NCBI GenBank assembly: GCA_029706075.1
Contig: JAINUG010000026.1
Location: forward strand, 6,342,674 to 6,406,673
Source of the DNA: Aldrovandia affinis
Taxonomy: Eukaryota > Chordata > Actinopteri > Notacanthiformes > Halosauridae
Direction: 5' to 3'
DNA: 64,000 bases
Below are positions 43,564 to 54,063 of this stretch, piece after piece; the stretch's first letter is position 1, and the number at the start of each line of letters is the position of its first letter. The notes under the pieces were generated by a model. The model was not told the DNA's origin. It did no database searches and worked only from the letters and a program-made list of their open reading frames with translations. A program made the translations under genes and the position numbers.

Positions 43564-43698
43564 TGTTACGACCAGCCCCTGGCCAGTTGCAACATAAGAG
43601 AACACACAAAGTTGGTTCAAAAATGTTTTTAATTAAAGGAACCTAATAAATAGGGAAAAAAGAATAAGTAGCGTAGCCAGACTGCAGGTTGCCCTCTG

Positions 43699-43794
<96 letters not shown>

Positions 43795-43913
43795 ATCAGC
43801 TAGAGGGCCTCCTAAGTAGACCCCCTCCAGGTGACACCAATTTCCTATTAGGAAAACAATCAAGACAATTAAGGCAACACCACAAGCGGCCACTAGGGGT
43901 AGGGGCCATAACA
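43564..43913 (-). repeat. gypsy 3' LTR with expanded GA run
   Basis: It matches the 5' LTR except for a GA microsatellite of about 90 bases (43703-43793), where the other two LTRs have 14-16 bases, and a few small differences. Confidence 0.95.
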
Positions 43914-44169
43914 CAAAAATGGTCACATAATTATACAGGATAATAATTCCACAAGATACACCAAAATAGACAGAGACCCTAATACTACCCACCAAGCAGT
44001 GTCCACTCACCGACCCGCAACTCCACTCCATCAGCTCCAATGACCCCGGCGCCTGGGAAAATCGAAGTAGGAGGGAGAAGCGTGGCCTAGAGAGCAGCCC
44101 GGAGATGGAGAGCACAGGAGACCCCCCCAATAAAAATTGTCGCCCTACATCCTCGACAACGCATCAGCT
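43914..44169. other. gypsy 3' untranslated region
   Basis: Untranslated sequence between RNase H and the 3' LTR. A G-run (complement of 44126-44132) could serve as a purine tract but lies far from the LTR, so I do not call it. Confidence 0.4.
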
Positions 44170-45002
44170 ATCACGTTGTCTTTCCCCTGAATGGGATTAA
44201 TTTTGAGATTGAAGGCCTGTAGTATGAGGCTCCAGCGCATCAACCTCTGATTTTAATTATGCATGCGGTTCAAGAAAACCAATGGATTATGGTCCGTATA
44301 TACAAGAACAGGGCATGAAGAGGAGCCAACATAAACCTTGAAGTGTTGGACAGCGAGAACCAGGGCGAGTGCCTCCTTCTCCACGGTTGAGTATCCACGC
44401 TGCTGCGGACTAAACTTCTTGGAGAAGTAGCAGACTGGATGTTCAACGCAATCAGGAGCAACCTGGAGAAGGACGGCACCCGCCCCGAAGTCACTTGCAT
44501 CCACAGCGAGACGGAAAGGCTTTGAGAAGTCTGGAGCCGCTAATACTGCGGCATTAACTAACAGGGCTTTGGCGTTCTCAAACGCACACTGGCTGGAGTC
44601 AGACCGACGACGCGACGACAGTAGAGACATTTTTACAGAAATTCCTGTAGTATCCAGCCATAGCTAAGAATCGACGTACTTTTCGGCGGTTGGTTGGTAC
44701 AGGAAATTGACAGATAGCCTCGACCTTTGCTCCTACCGGACGCACTTGCCCCCTTCCAACGACCTTACCCAAGTAGGTTACAGTAGCTCTACCAAACTCA
44801 CTTGGCTAGGTTAATGGTGAGGTTAGCAACCAACAAACGGTCAAAAAGCTCCCGTATATGACCTAAATGCTTGGATCACGAGGAGCGAAACACCACCACA
44901 TCATCGAGATATGCCTCACAGCTGGAAAGACCGGACAAAACGTAGTTAACGAGACGTTGGAATGTGGCAGGCGCATTTCTCATGCCAAATGGCATTACCT
45001 TG
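44170..45002 (-). pseudogene. gypsy reverse-transcriptase end and RNase H
   Basis: Left of the solo LTR the frame resumes with MPFGMRNAPATFQRLVNYVL and the active site AYLDDVVVF (YLDD at 44911-44900). A frameshift precedes RNase H: FSKPFRLAVDASDFGAGAVL (first Asp), STVEKEALALVLAVQHFKVY (Glu), VYTDHNPLVFLNRM (second Asp), then KDNVIADALSR at the end. The order matches standard Ty3/gypsy reverse transcriptase and RNase H. Confidence 0.85.
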
Positions 45003-45670
45003 TGTTACGTATAGAAATCAACCTGCGTTGTAATAACCAGGCGTACAATATCGGACGTAACACTAAGCCACTTAATCAATAACCACAACCCGTAAGGAGT
45101 ACCAGTGAAACAGTGGTATAGAAAAGTTAGACATATATTTATTAATATGAACACATTTGATGATTGTTCTCTGTATTTATAACATGGAAGTCCTTGAAAA
45201 GACAAAAACAGGTTGCAAGGTCTCACCGGATAGCTAGCTAGCGGTTCCAGACCCTCGAAGATGATAGGGGAGGTCTTCTCCTCGGAGTTCCCAAAATGGT
45301 ATTACGAATAGCAATATTTATTAATGAGCAACTAGGCGGGTAATCAGAGTAACGCAATCACCAAGCTGTAATTAACAATGTCGTAAAGGGAACTTTGATA
45401 TATATAGCGGCATTCCGGTGGTAACCACTATATATAGTCCCGCGTCTTTTTAAAAAGTCTCCTCCGTGATGTAGTCAAGCGATGTCCGGCCGCATCTTCT
45501 CTCGTCACGTTGCTTGGAAGGTTCCCCTGGAAACCATGTGCGTCCTCACGCAGGTCCCAGCAGGGCAGTGACGTCATCTCCACCTAGGGGAGAAATCAAG
45601 GAAACACAGCAGCAGGCAAATCCAAAAGGAAACACAAAGTAATGGCAACACAAAGTAAAGGGACGTAACA
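45003..45670. mobile_element. solo LTR, copy 2, inside the gypsy element
   Basis: The 668-bp sequence from TGTTACGT to GACGTAACA has perfect 5-bp duplications CCTTG (44998-45002 and 45671-45675). It is closely related to 35218-35884. It splits the reverse transcriptase just before GMPFGM and therefore arrived after the gypsy element. Confidence 0.92.
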
Positions 45671-46928
45671 CCTTGTACTGAAGGAAAGAGTCTGGCGTGA
45701 CAAATGCAGATATCTCCATAGCACGAGTGGACAATGGAACCTGCCAGTAGCCTTTCAGAAGATTGAACTTACTGACAAATCTGGCAGATCCCACCCTATC
45801 GACACAATCGTCCATTCGTGGTAGGGGATAACAATCAGGTGTGGTGACAGAATTAACCCTTCGATAATCGGTACAAAAATGATATGAACCATCTGGTTTG
45901 TTTACCAACAAACATGGAGAACTCCATGGACTTGAGCTTGGTTCAGCAATATCGTGAGTCAGCATATAATCAACCTCCTTTCGCAAGAGCTCACGCTTCA
46001 AGGGGTTGACACGATAAGCATGTTGCTTAATGGGGAGTGCAGAACCCACATCAATGTCATGTTCCATAACAGATGTACGACTGGGCACATCAGGAAAAAG
46101 AGAAGGGTAAGACTGAACTAGGTCAACAATGTCAGCCTTCTCAGCACCTGAAAGGTGAGGGAGGTGCTCAGAAAAAGAGGAAAATATCTCAGAATTTTGT
46201 AAGCGACCCTCTATCACACACCGAGATGGAGAAGTCACACCCTCCTCACTCTCCTCCGGGAGTGAGGACGACGCAACATTCCTATCCCGGGAATAAACAG
46301 TCACATCCCCCACACTCCTCTCCAGGAGTGGAGACGAGGCAACAGTCAACCCTGGGAAGGTGAAGAAAGGCGAAGGTGAAGGTTGAAGCACAGCAGAGTG
46401 CAATACAGGCTGTACAGTAGGCCCCCTCACATGGTAGGGCTTTAACATGTTGATATGACACAATTGCGTAGGCCATCGCCTATCAGGGGTGATGATAACA
46501 TAATCACGTTCGGAAACCCTACGTTCAACCACATAATGACCACTATACCGTGCCTGCATAACAGAACCAGCAATGGGCAGCAGAACCAACACCTTATCAC
46601 CGGGGTCAAACTTGCGGACCTGAGCTTTACGGTCAAACCAGTGTTTAATTTTCCCCTGAGCAACTTCAAGGTTCTGGTTTGCCAAGTCACGGGCTCGGTT
46701 TAACCGAGAGCGAAATTTGCTGACGTACTCCAACAGGTTATGCTGAGTCGTGTCCTTAAGCCACTGATCCCTCAACAGGGCCAGAGGATCAGGCACCGTG
46801 TGGCCAAACACTAATTCCGCAGGACTGAATCCTAAAGACTCCTGCACTACCTCTCGGGACGCAAAAACCAACCATGGAATGCCCTCCTCCCAATCCTTCC
46901 CCAGCTCCAAACAGTAAGTGCGAAGCAT
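45671..46928 (-). CDS. gypsy integrase C-terminus and reverse-transcriptase start
   Basis: The frame opens MLRTYCLELGKDWEEGIPWL of the integrase end, passes SPAELVFGHTVPDPL, a basic stretch and the GPY/F-like VLVLLPIAGSVMQARYSGHY (about residues 120-139). It then enters reverse transcriptase with DVGSALPIKQHAYRVNPLK, SSSPWSSPCLLVNKPDG, FCTDYRRVNSVTTPDCYPLP and FNLLKGYWQVPLS (first Asp position reads N in KFN). The original codons end at 45671 where the solo LTR begins; the open frame runs on into the LTR to 45546 by chance. Integrase and reverse transcriptase share one frame here, direct evidence for the unusual gene order. Confidence 0.85.
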
Positions 46929-47024
46929 AGTCTTAAGGGTTTGGTGAAACCTTGCTAAGGGCCCTTGGCTCTCAGCATGATAAGCACTGGAGACATTATG
47001 CTTGATTTGGAGCTGTTGAAGGAC

Positions 47025-47399
47025 TTATGCAAAGACACGTGACATGAAGTTGGTTCCCTGGTCGCTTTGAATGACCCTAGGGAGGCCAAAAACAGAGAAG
47101 AACTTTACTAAGGCTTTGATGACTGCTTTTGCAGTAATCTTCCACAGAGGGACAGCCTCTGGGAAGCGAGTACCAGCACACATGATTCTTAAGTACTGAT
47201 AGCCCCGTTTTGACCGTGGAGTAGGCCCAACACAATCCCAAATTATATGGTCAAAGGGCTCTCCAACTACTGGAATTGGGTAAAGGGGTGCAGGAGGAAT
47301 GGTCTGGTTAGGTTTCCCGATAACCTGACAGACATGACATGTTCTACAGAATTTCACCACATCTAGCCGGGCCAAAAAAATGCCGAAGGATGCGATCAC
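47025..47399 (-). pseudogene. gypsy integrase catalytic core
   Basis: The frame includes CRTCHVCQVIGKPNQ, FDHIIWDCVGPTPRSKRGY (first catalytic Asp in WDCVG), RFPEAVPLWKITAKAV and VIQSDQGTNFMSRVF (second Asp). The third acidic position lies in the next stretch (about 46953) and reads LARFHQ instead of the family's LERFHQ, so the catalytic Glu is Ala. Integration activity would be lost even without the frameshifts. Confidence 0.85.
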
Positions 47400-47793
47400 A
47401 TGTTTTATTGATCCCTAGATGTCCGGCCAAACCATCGTGAGCAACACTTAAAACCTTGTTTCTGTAGTTAGATGGAATCACCATCTGAGAAATCACCCTC
47501 CACCCATAAGGAACATCATGCGGCCTCCATTTCCTCATCAACACACCACCTTTAAGGAAATATCCTTGGGGCATGGCATCAATCTGCTGATCAGGAGAGA
47601 CAGACTCAAACAGAGACACAAGGGTTGGATCGGCCTTCTGAGCAGAGATTAATTTTGCTCGGGATAGTGGCATGTCATAAATGGTGGTCTTCACCATAAC
47701 ATTCACAGTATCAGCCTTCTCTGGAACAAAGTCTTCAGATGTCTTGACAGTAAAGAGAGAGATAGACTGAGTCAGACATTTCAGGGTGCCCAA
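47344..47793 (-). pseudogene. gypsy integrase N-terminal zinc region
   Basis: After the linker (QIDAMPQGYFLKGGVLMRKW) the frame gives VAHDGLAGHLGINKT, with the two His of the HHCC zinc site, and ILRHFFGPARC. The Cys pair CRTCHVCQ follows in the next frame, so a small indel near 47370 separates them. Confidence 0.85.
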
Positions 47794-49022
47794 AAAACGT
47801 CACGAAGGTCTACAAAACCCTCTTCCTGCAAACAGTCACTAGCATTGCGTTGCTTTGCCATAGCACGAGTGACAGCACATGTAGGGAAAACATTGGGATA
47901 TTTCCGTTCCAACTCATCTGGACCCTCACACACCAATGGCACAGACACAACCTCGGGTGGAGTGTCAGACTGTCTCCAAACATTTCCACCTGCCAGATCG
48001 TTTCCCAAAATGAATGTAACACCAGGCACAGGGAGGGACGGTCGCACTCCCACTACGACACTGCCAGTCACTAGGTCAGAGGTGAAATCAACCCAATGTA
48101 AAAGCACGTCAACAAAACCCATCTCAAACCCTCGGATTAAGACACTAGTGCCAGTGGAGGTCTGCTCAGACAGGGGTAAAACTCCTTCTAGCAAGAAGGA
48201 CTGAGCAGCGCCTGTATCTCTGAGAATACAGACGGGTGCTTTTCCACCCTGGCCAGGCATTGACACAGAGCCACTCATGAGGAATGGCGTGTAATCCATT
48301 CGATTACTGGGGCATTTAGATGGTGAGACATGGAATTGAGGTTCAGCAGAGTCACAAGAAGCCAAAGAAGCTACCAGGCTGACAGATTGAGCACCCTGCT
48401 GTTTTTTCCTGAGAACAGGGCAATTGGAAATCCTATGTCCTGGCTTTTTGCAGTAAAAACAGACTCCATCAGGGTATTTACCCACAGGGCTGCTAGACTT
48501 CTCAGCCAGCGGCACAGATGGCACAAGGCCAGTGGAAGTGGGCTTTGAGGAACAAAAACCCCTTTGGTGTTTGTCTTTGCCCTCATTATGAGGTTTTTCA
48601 CCAAACACAACCTTATGGGTCAACACAAATTCATCAGCAAGGATGGCAGCATCTGACACATTGGTTACTTTTTGTTCATTAAGATAAGTGGCAATGGCCT
48701 CAGGCAGACAATTCTTAAACTCCTCCATAACCATCATCTCATGGAGGTGTTCCCTAGTCTCAACCTTCTTAGCATAGTGTCGGAACTTCTGCCGGTATGC
48801 CTCAGGTACCAGTTCGTATGTACGCAAGATGGCAGCCTGGACTAAATCATAATCAGCACTGTCATCAAACGATAAAGAGGAATATGCCTCTTGGGCCTTA
48901 CCAGTAAGGACACATTGCAGCAGCAAAGTCCAAATGTCCTTGGGCCAATTTAAAGAGGTGGCCACCCTCTCAAAATGAGAAAAGTACTTCTCTACTTCCT
49001 TTTCCGAAAACGGAGGGACCAT
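47781..49022 (-). CDS. gypsy gag-protease frame: SCAN-like, CCHC, aspartic protease
   Basis: The 413-residue frame has, in order: a capsid-like region (VEKYFSHFERVATSLNWPKD, about residues 9-28); a shortened SCAN-like region (MMVMEEFKNCLPEAIATYLN, about 97-116); a CCHC zinc knuckle CFYCKKPGHRISNC (about 190-203) that binds RNA; and the protease motif LRDTGAAQ (about 268-275). It ends at a stop after VFWAP, just before integrase. The SCAN-like part lacks 24 residues present in copy 1, an in-frame loss. The upstream N-terminal gag is out of frame, so the true start is at 49466. Confidence 0.85.
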   Translation of the reverse strand: MVPPFSEKEVEKYFSHFERVATSLNWPKDIWTLLLQCVLTGKAQEAYSSLSFDDSADYDLVQAAILRTYELVPEAYRQKFRHYAKKVETREHLHEMMVMEEFKNCLPEAIATYLNEQKVTNVSDAAILADEFVLTHKVVFGEKPHNEGKDKHQRGFCSSKPTSTGLVPSVPLAEKSSSPVGKYPDGVCFYCKKPGHRISNCPVLRKKQQGAQSVSLVASLASCDSAEPQFHVSPSKCPSNRMDYTPFLMSGSVSMPGQGGKAPVCILRDTGAAQSFLLEGVLPLSEQTSTGTSVLIRGFEMGFVDVLLHWVDFTSDLVTGSVVVGVRPSLPVPGVTFILGNDLAGGNVWRQSDTPPEVVSVPLVCEGPDELERKYPNVFPTCAVTRAMAKQRNASDCLQEEGFVDLRDVFWAP

Positions 49023-49084
49023 GCGAATATGCTTACCTACCTCAAATGCAACAGGAGAGGTAGTCTTCTTACTTTCAACATCTA

Positions 49085-49205
49085 ACCTCTATTTCCAAAT
49101 CTGCCTCTTTTGCTGCTAATTCCAACCTTTTCATTTCCAATTCTGCCTCTTTTGCTGGTAATTCCAACCTTTTTATTTCCAATTCACGATCAAGTGACTG
49201 CAATT
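49085..49205 (-). repeat. gag coiled-coil repeat units
   Basis: On the minus strand a 39-45 base unit coding for residues like LEIKRLELPAKEAELEMKRL recurs about three times. The Leu and Glu/Lys spacing fits a heptad coiled coil, probably for gag multimerisation. Copy 1 (about 26490-26540) has about one unit. Confidence 0.65.
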
Positions 49206-49250
49206 TCAATAAAACCTCAGACTATGAGTCGTGAGGGAGACTCATGCGTC

Positions 49251-49466
49251 TCACTCAAACTGGGTGACTCCTCTAACTTTAAACACCCTCATGTCAGTCA
49301 AAATTGCCTTCAAGGTGTTAACAACGTTGGCCCTAAGTCGTTTATCACTACTAGTAATTTCAATTTGGTAGTGTTCTGCAATTTTAAACAGCTGATCTTT
49401 GGTAAACTCATCTAGCAAGTCCTCAGAGGGATCATCAAAAAACATCTGAAGGTCAACTGTAGCCAT
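49251..49466 (-). pseudogene. gypsy gag N-terminal part, copy 2
   Basis: The start ATG was placed at 49466 (MATVDLQMFFDDPSEDLLDE) because it is the first ATG after the leader and in frame with the copy 1 match. The protein is helical and acidic. It stops at VRGVTQFE, where copy 1 reads further, so there is a local frame break before the coiled-coil region. Confidence 0.7.
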
Positions 49467-50650
49467 CTTAAGAGATAATACAGACCAAATGCAGTCAAGA
49501 ATCCTAGAACACAATTAGAACCACCTACCTAAGAACACAATAATACATGAGGCAAAAGAGAAAATTGGATCAACAGTGCACCAGCACCGCAAATAGCAGT
49601 AATACAGTGTAGTAAACACTAACAACTGCCAATACCATAGGTTACACAAAAGGCTATAGGAAGGCAAAACAAGTACCATTAACCTAATCACTACACTTCG
49701 TGAAGTATCACAGCCCAGGAAAACTGCGTGACAGTACAATAATTAATTTACAGCGATGCACAAAATTTGTACACTAATGTTATGTGACTAGCGCTACGAA
49801 AACAAACATTAGCCTACTAAGACACAATGGTAGCATCAAAACCATCCCATATAACACGGGAATGAATCAGGAAAGTAGCACATAGAATTACTTTCGCTCT
49901 CTCAGAAAAGCACACAGAAGTAATTCTATCACAGCTCACAGCCACCACGGCTTGAAGCAGTTCACGAAGCAAGTTGCAATGTGGACGCGCCAAGTTTGCT
50001 ACACTCAAAAGCACAAACAAACAAACAGCCATGAACATAGAAATGGAAATGGCTCTAAAGAGCGTGCAAAAACACAGCTACCGATTGCATTATCAAAAGC
50101 AAAAAACAAACTGCAAATGTAAAAATGTAGCGAATTTCCACTTACCAAAAGACAACCGCACGCTCTCTCATCATAGCGTCCTCCGCCTCAGCAAAATCAC
50201 AAGTGATACTAATCACACTAATTACAATGATAAGCGGAGTCACTGTGCGTTAATTTGCCTGGTGTGTGCGTAGGTTGCCAAGGCTTCCCCACAGGTCCTA
50301 ACTGCCTCATAGAAACAAAAATCTAACTAACAAACCTAATCTAGTCTTCAGTGCATTTACTGGACTCGAGGCGGCTTTTAAACGCAAAACCCGTGAACGC
50401 TAAAGAAGACTAATTGAATAGCCAACCACAGCGAACCGGAGCGTACGCCCATCCAGGATTAACACCGAAAAACTAAAAAGCCCACAAGGCATGCCCGACG
50501 ACTACAATTATCTGAGGGAGTCACGGCAAACCACGCACGGTAAACCAAAACTACGCAAAACAAGAAAGAAAGAAAGCATGAAAGCTGGCAACAGCTATGG
50601 CTCAAAAACACAAAAGAAAAATCTAGGGGCAAATCAAAACCGGATCAGAT
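49467..50650. other. gypsy leader region, no gene
   Basis: About 1.2 kb between primer site and gag start, matching 26820-28017. No shared coding frame was recognised. Confidence 0.6.
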
Positions 50651-50668
50651 CTCCCGGACGAGTGCCCA
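50651..50668 (-). other. tRNA primer-binding site, copy 2
   Basis: The minus strand reads TGGGCACTCGTCCGGGAG four bases inside the LTR, identical to copy 1. Confidence 0.85.
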
Positions 50669-50672
50669 ATTA

Positions 50673-50952
50673 TGTTACGACCAGCCCCTGGCCAGTTGCA
50701 ACATAAGAGAACACACAAAGTTGGTTCAATTCAAAAATGTTTTAAATTAAAGGAACCTAATAAATAGGGGAAAAAAGAATAAGTAGCGTAGCCAGACTGC
50801 AGGTTGCCCTCTGAATGGAGAGAGAGAGAGAGCATCAGCCAGAGGGCCTCCTAAGTAGACCCCCTCCAGGTGACACCAATTTCCTATTAGGAAAACAATC
50901 AAGACAATTAAGGTAACACCACAAGCGGCCACTAGGGGTAGGGGCCATAACA
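50673..50952 (-). repeat. gypsy 5' LTR, copy 2
   Basis: In plus coordinates it runs TGTTACGACC to GGCCATAACA, 280 bases, near-identical to 28040-28333. The GA run is short (about 50820-50833). Confidence 0.95.
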
Positions 50953-50957
50953 GTTGG

Positions 50958-51225
50958 TCACAAAGCCCTTATTCACTATGACTTCATGAGAATGTCAAAT
51001 ATTTACATAAAATGTTACATATTGCATTTTTTTCCATTTTCCTATCCATCTATCTGGATAGACACATTATTTTTTATAGAACAGGCAGATCTTGTCCTAC
51101 TTGCTGACTAATCAATAAGTATTTTATCCATGTGTACATTTTTGGTACAGTATATCATGGCTAAAAAATATTTTACAGTTTATAGGCGCATGAATACATT
51201 TAATACTGTTCCCAGTCTTACATAC
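50958..51225. other. no gene seen
   Basis: AT-rich right flank of the gypsy element. Confidence 0.4.
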
Positions 51226-52055
51226 ACGCAGGAAGTGGGGGTGCTGCAGCACCTGTTGTCATGAACAATTTGTAGCTATATCATATTTACAATAAAGACA
51301 AAAATGAGTGTGCGTCTGTGTCTGTGTGTCATAATTGGCGTGAACCTGCAGGAGGTGCTGAATGGAGTTGCGGGAGGTGCTGAAAGAACGTTAAAATTTC
51401 ATAAGAAAAAAACATTTGATGACCAATTAACTGATAGGCGCACAAAAAAAATTATCTAGCAACTTAGCTAGCAACGCAAGCAGGCGAGTTAGCTAGCTAG
51501 CTATCAGAAGTAACTATTAATATATATATATATATATATAACCATTTTTATTTAAAAAATCTCAACAACGAATTAGCGAATTCTTCCAAAAGCCTGCAAC
51601 AACAACAAAAAACAAACACCACCGATGGAGGTGCCAGCATGTCCTAGTCGCCGCTACCTCTATCCTCAACCTCAGAGGCATAGACACCCGCAAGCAGCAG
51701 CTCGTTAGCTGCGAAGCAATTATTGCAGTTGCAATTAATGCAATTTTAAAGAACATTGTAGCTATTGTAGCTAGCTCGCCATGAAGCGACTGTTTCTATG
51801 TGTGCCTCAATGTTTGTTTATGTATCACTAATGTGCTGTTAGTGTGTTATCTTTATTGGTGTTTTTATGTACTAGCCATGTCCTTCTACTCATCACTACA
51901 ATTTAAATATGTATTTAATAACTTGAAACTAAATACATGACAAATTGCATGTCAGGGAACTGAATCCTGCCATCCAATCCCCATTGCGTTATTATAACGT
52001 TATATTTTTCCATTTCCGATTTCAGCACCCCTAAGTCAAAACACCTTCCTGCGCC
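51226..52055. mobile_element. possible terminal-inverted-repeat element
   Basis: The left end (CGCAGGAAG, then GGGGGTGCTG) and right end (CAGCACCCCTAAG, then CTTCCTGCG) are inverted relative to each other, with 8-10 extra bases in the right copy. Between them are a TA microsatellite (51520-51540) and no transposase. The target duplication is unclear. Confidence 0.35.
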
Positions 52056-53344
52056 TGCAATCTTCAGAGTACAAGCATGGTGATAGCAATATGATTCACT
52101 GACTAGTCAGTGTGTAAAAACCTGTGTTAGTTTGGTACCTGCTAAGAGGTATGCATACCCATACCAAAATTATTCTGGTAAATAGTCAAGAGATGCATCA
52201 CCAGACACAGAGATGTAATTTTACAATATACCTTTTATTGATGCATATTAATGCTTAAAAACAGATGATTTTGGAACTTGCCTCAACCTACAGATGGATA
52301 CTGAAGGACAGTAAACTTAGTGTGGCAGTTTTCTATAAGCTGCTAATCCTCTCAGAACCAGAGAGTCAATGAAGGCTTGAATAAGCTTTTAAAGTACCTG
52401 GCTGGGATGGCATTAAATTGACCTGGGTTGACAAGTATGCGGACAAACTGCACACAATTAGGTCCACCCAGATCCTAAGCGAGTCAAATGGAAAAAGGTC
52501 TGTGTATCCTTTATAAAATACCATAGCCAAATATTGGTCAGATGCTAGCATTAACTCAGCATTGCATTAAGGTTCAGGCGCATTAAGGCATGTTCATTCA
52601 GGTGCATTAAGGCTGTCAAGCATTACTCTGTCCTTCTACAATTAAAATCTGGGTTGTAGCTTATCCAATATCTACATAATTGCATATTTATGTTTAACAA
52701 TTATAATTATAGCACTGATGTTATCATTATTGCATAATTATTATTATTGTTACCATTAATAATATATAAGAATGATTAAAATCATTGTATCATAAATTAC
52801 TCTGTCATTATAGCATTATTAAGCTGCTACCGATGTGATTAGTATTTGCTGTAATGCCAATTTATTTTTATTTATATAAATTCGTATTCCCATAATACTT
52901 ATGTATCTGTCTGCTGTAACTTAATATGCTTCTTTCTGTCAATTTTCCCCTTATGATAGTAAGCTAGTTTTATTGCTCTGTGCTGTTAGTTTCTTTGGAC
53001 TAGTGTTCTTTGTTTAACCCCTCCCCCCTTTTCTGTTAATCCACCCACCCTCTTGTATTTACAAAATAAAAAGGTTGATCACCAAGTACATAAAAACCAA
53101 TTTCTGTAGCAAAATGCAGTTAAAAAGCAATTTTGATGGTTAGTATCACTGATAGTATCAGTGAGAATATACTGTATGTTATGATTGATGATGACAGACT
53201 TTCCTTAAGCCATATTCAGAATTTTGAGGTGTAATTGGAAAAACTACTGCATCTCCTAATATCAGTTAGTAGTGAGACTTTTATAGAAAATGCTGATTGA
53301 CCAAATTTTGTAATGCATTTGGATATATCTCCTCTAGAGGTTTC
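52056..53344. other. no gene seen
   Basis: Strongly AT-rich sequence with no recognised element or coding motif. Confidence 0.45.
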
Positions 53345-53583
53345 AATATGAAATCAAATCAAATCAACTCAAATGTATTTGTATAGCGCTTTTCACAAAT
53401 GCATTGTCACAAAATGCTTAACAGAAGGGAACCCAGGCCTAGACCCCCCCAAAAGCAAGCCCAAGGCAACAGTGGCAAGGGAAAACTTCCTTGATCGGGA
53501 GAAACCTTGGGAGGAACCAGACTTAAAGGGGGGTAGCCCATCCTCTTCTGGCCGGCACAGGGTGTGTCCAAAAAAGACTGTAT
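53345..53583 (-). mobile_element. second L2-type LINE 3' end, tandem
   Basis: It repeats the last 240 bases of the 3' region at 53584-53990 (GTCTAGGCCTGGGTTCCC, AAAGCGCTATACAAATAC) and has its own AAATC-rich tail at 53345-53372. Either a new truncated copy inserted into the tail of the older one or a tandem duplication occurred. Confidence 0.8.
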
Positions 53584-54063
53584 CAAATCAAATCAAATCA
53601 AATCAAATTTATTTGTATGGCGCTTTTCACAATTGAATTGTCACAAAACGCTTAACAGAGGGGGAACCCAGGCCTAGACCCCCCGAAAAGCAAGCCTAAA
53701 GGCAACAGTGGCAAGGAAAAAATCCCTTGGTAGGGAGAAACCAGACTAAAAGGGGGGGAGCCCATCCTCTTCTGGCCGGCACAGGGTGTGTCCAAAAAAT
53801 ACCATATCATGGTCAGTCCAAGGTGACTCAGGGCTGAAAGACTTTGCCCCTCCTGAGTTAGATAGTCAGCGGGGGGCTAAACCACGTGAAGGGGGTCCAG
53901 ATACAGGAGCTGGGGGTCAAGGGTCTCTACGCAACCCTGCTCCTGATAGCCCTGTGCCATCTCGAGAGTTGGAGTGCTAGATATTGGAGTCATTTTCATA
54001 ATTTGTTCTCTGATTGTCTCAATCTTATCAGTAAATGAGTTCATGAAGTCATTAGAATTATAG

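Larger units (their letters stand above)
43564..50952 (-). mobile_element. complete Gmr1-type Ty3/gypsy retrotransposon, copy 2
   Basis: Both LTRs are present (43564-43913 and 50673-50952), flanked by the 5-bp duplication GTTGG (43559-43563 and 50953-50957). Reading right to left: 5' LTR, primer site, leader, gag with SCAN-like and CCHC parts, protease, integrase, then reverse transcriptase and RNase H, then 3' LTR. Integrase before reverse transcriptase is the reverse of most Ty3/gypsy elements and is the known trait of the Gmr1 group. A 668-bp solo LTR interrupts the reverse transcriptase. Several frameshifts make it inactive. Confidence 0.9.

Noticed and set aside
43633-44130. Long open frames of Ser-Leu or Arg-Glu repeats
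   Set aside because: They are translations of the GA microsatellite in the gypsy LTR, open in all frames by composition only.
44126-44132. Polypurine tract of the gypsy element
   Set aside because: It is about 210 bases from the 3' LTR, too far for a primer tract.
45546-45670. C-terminal extension of the integrase/reverse-transcriptase frame
   Set aside because: These codons lie in the inserted solo LTR; the same peptide end appears at 35758-35840 in the other LTR copy, so it is not part of pol.
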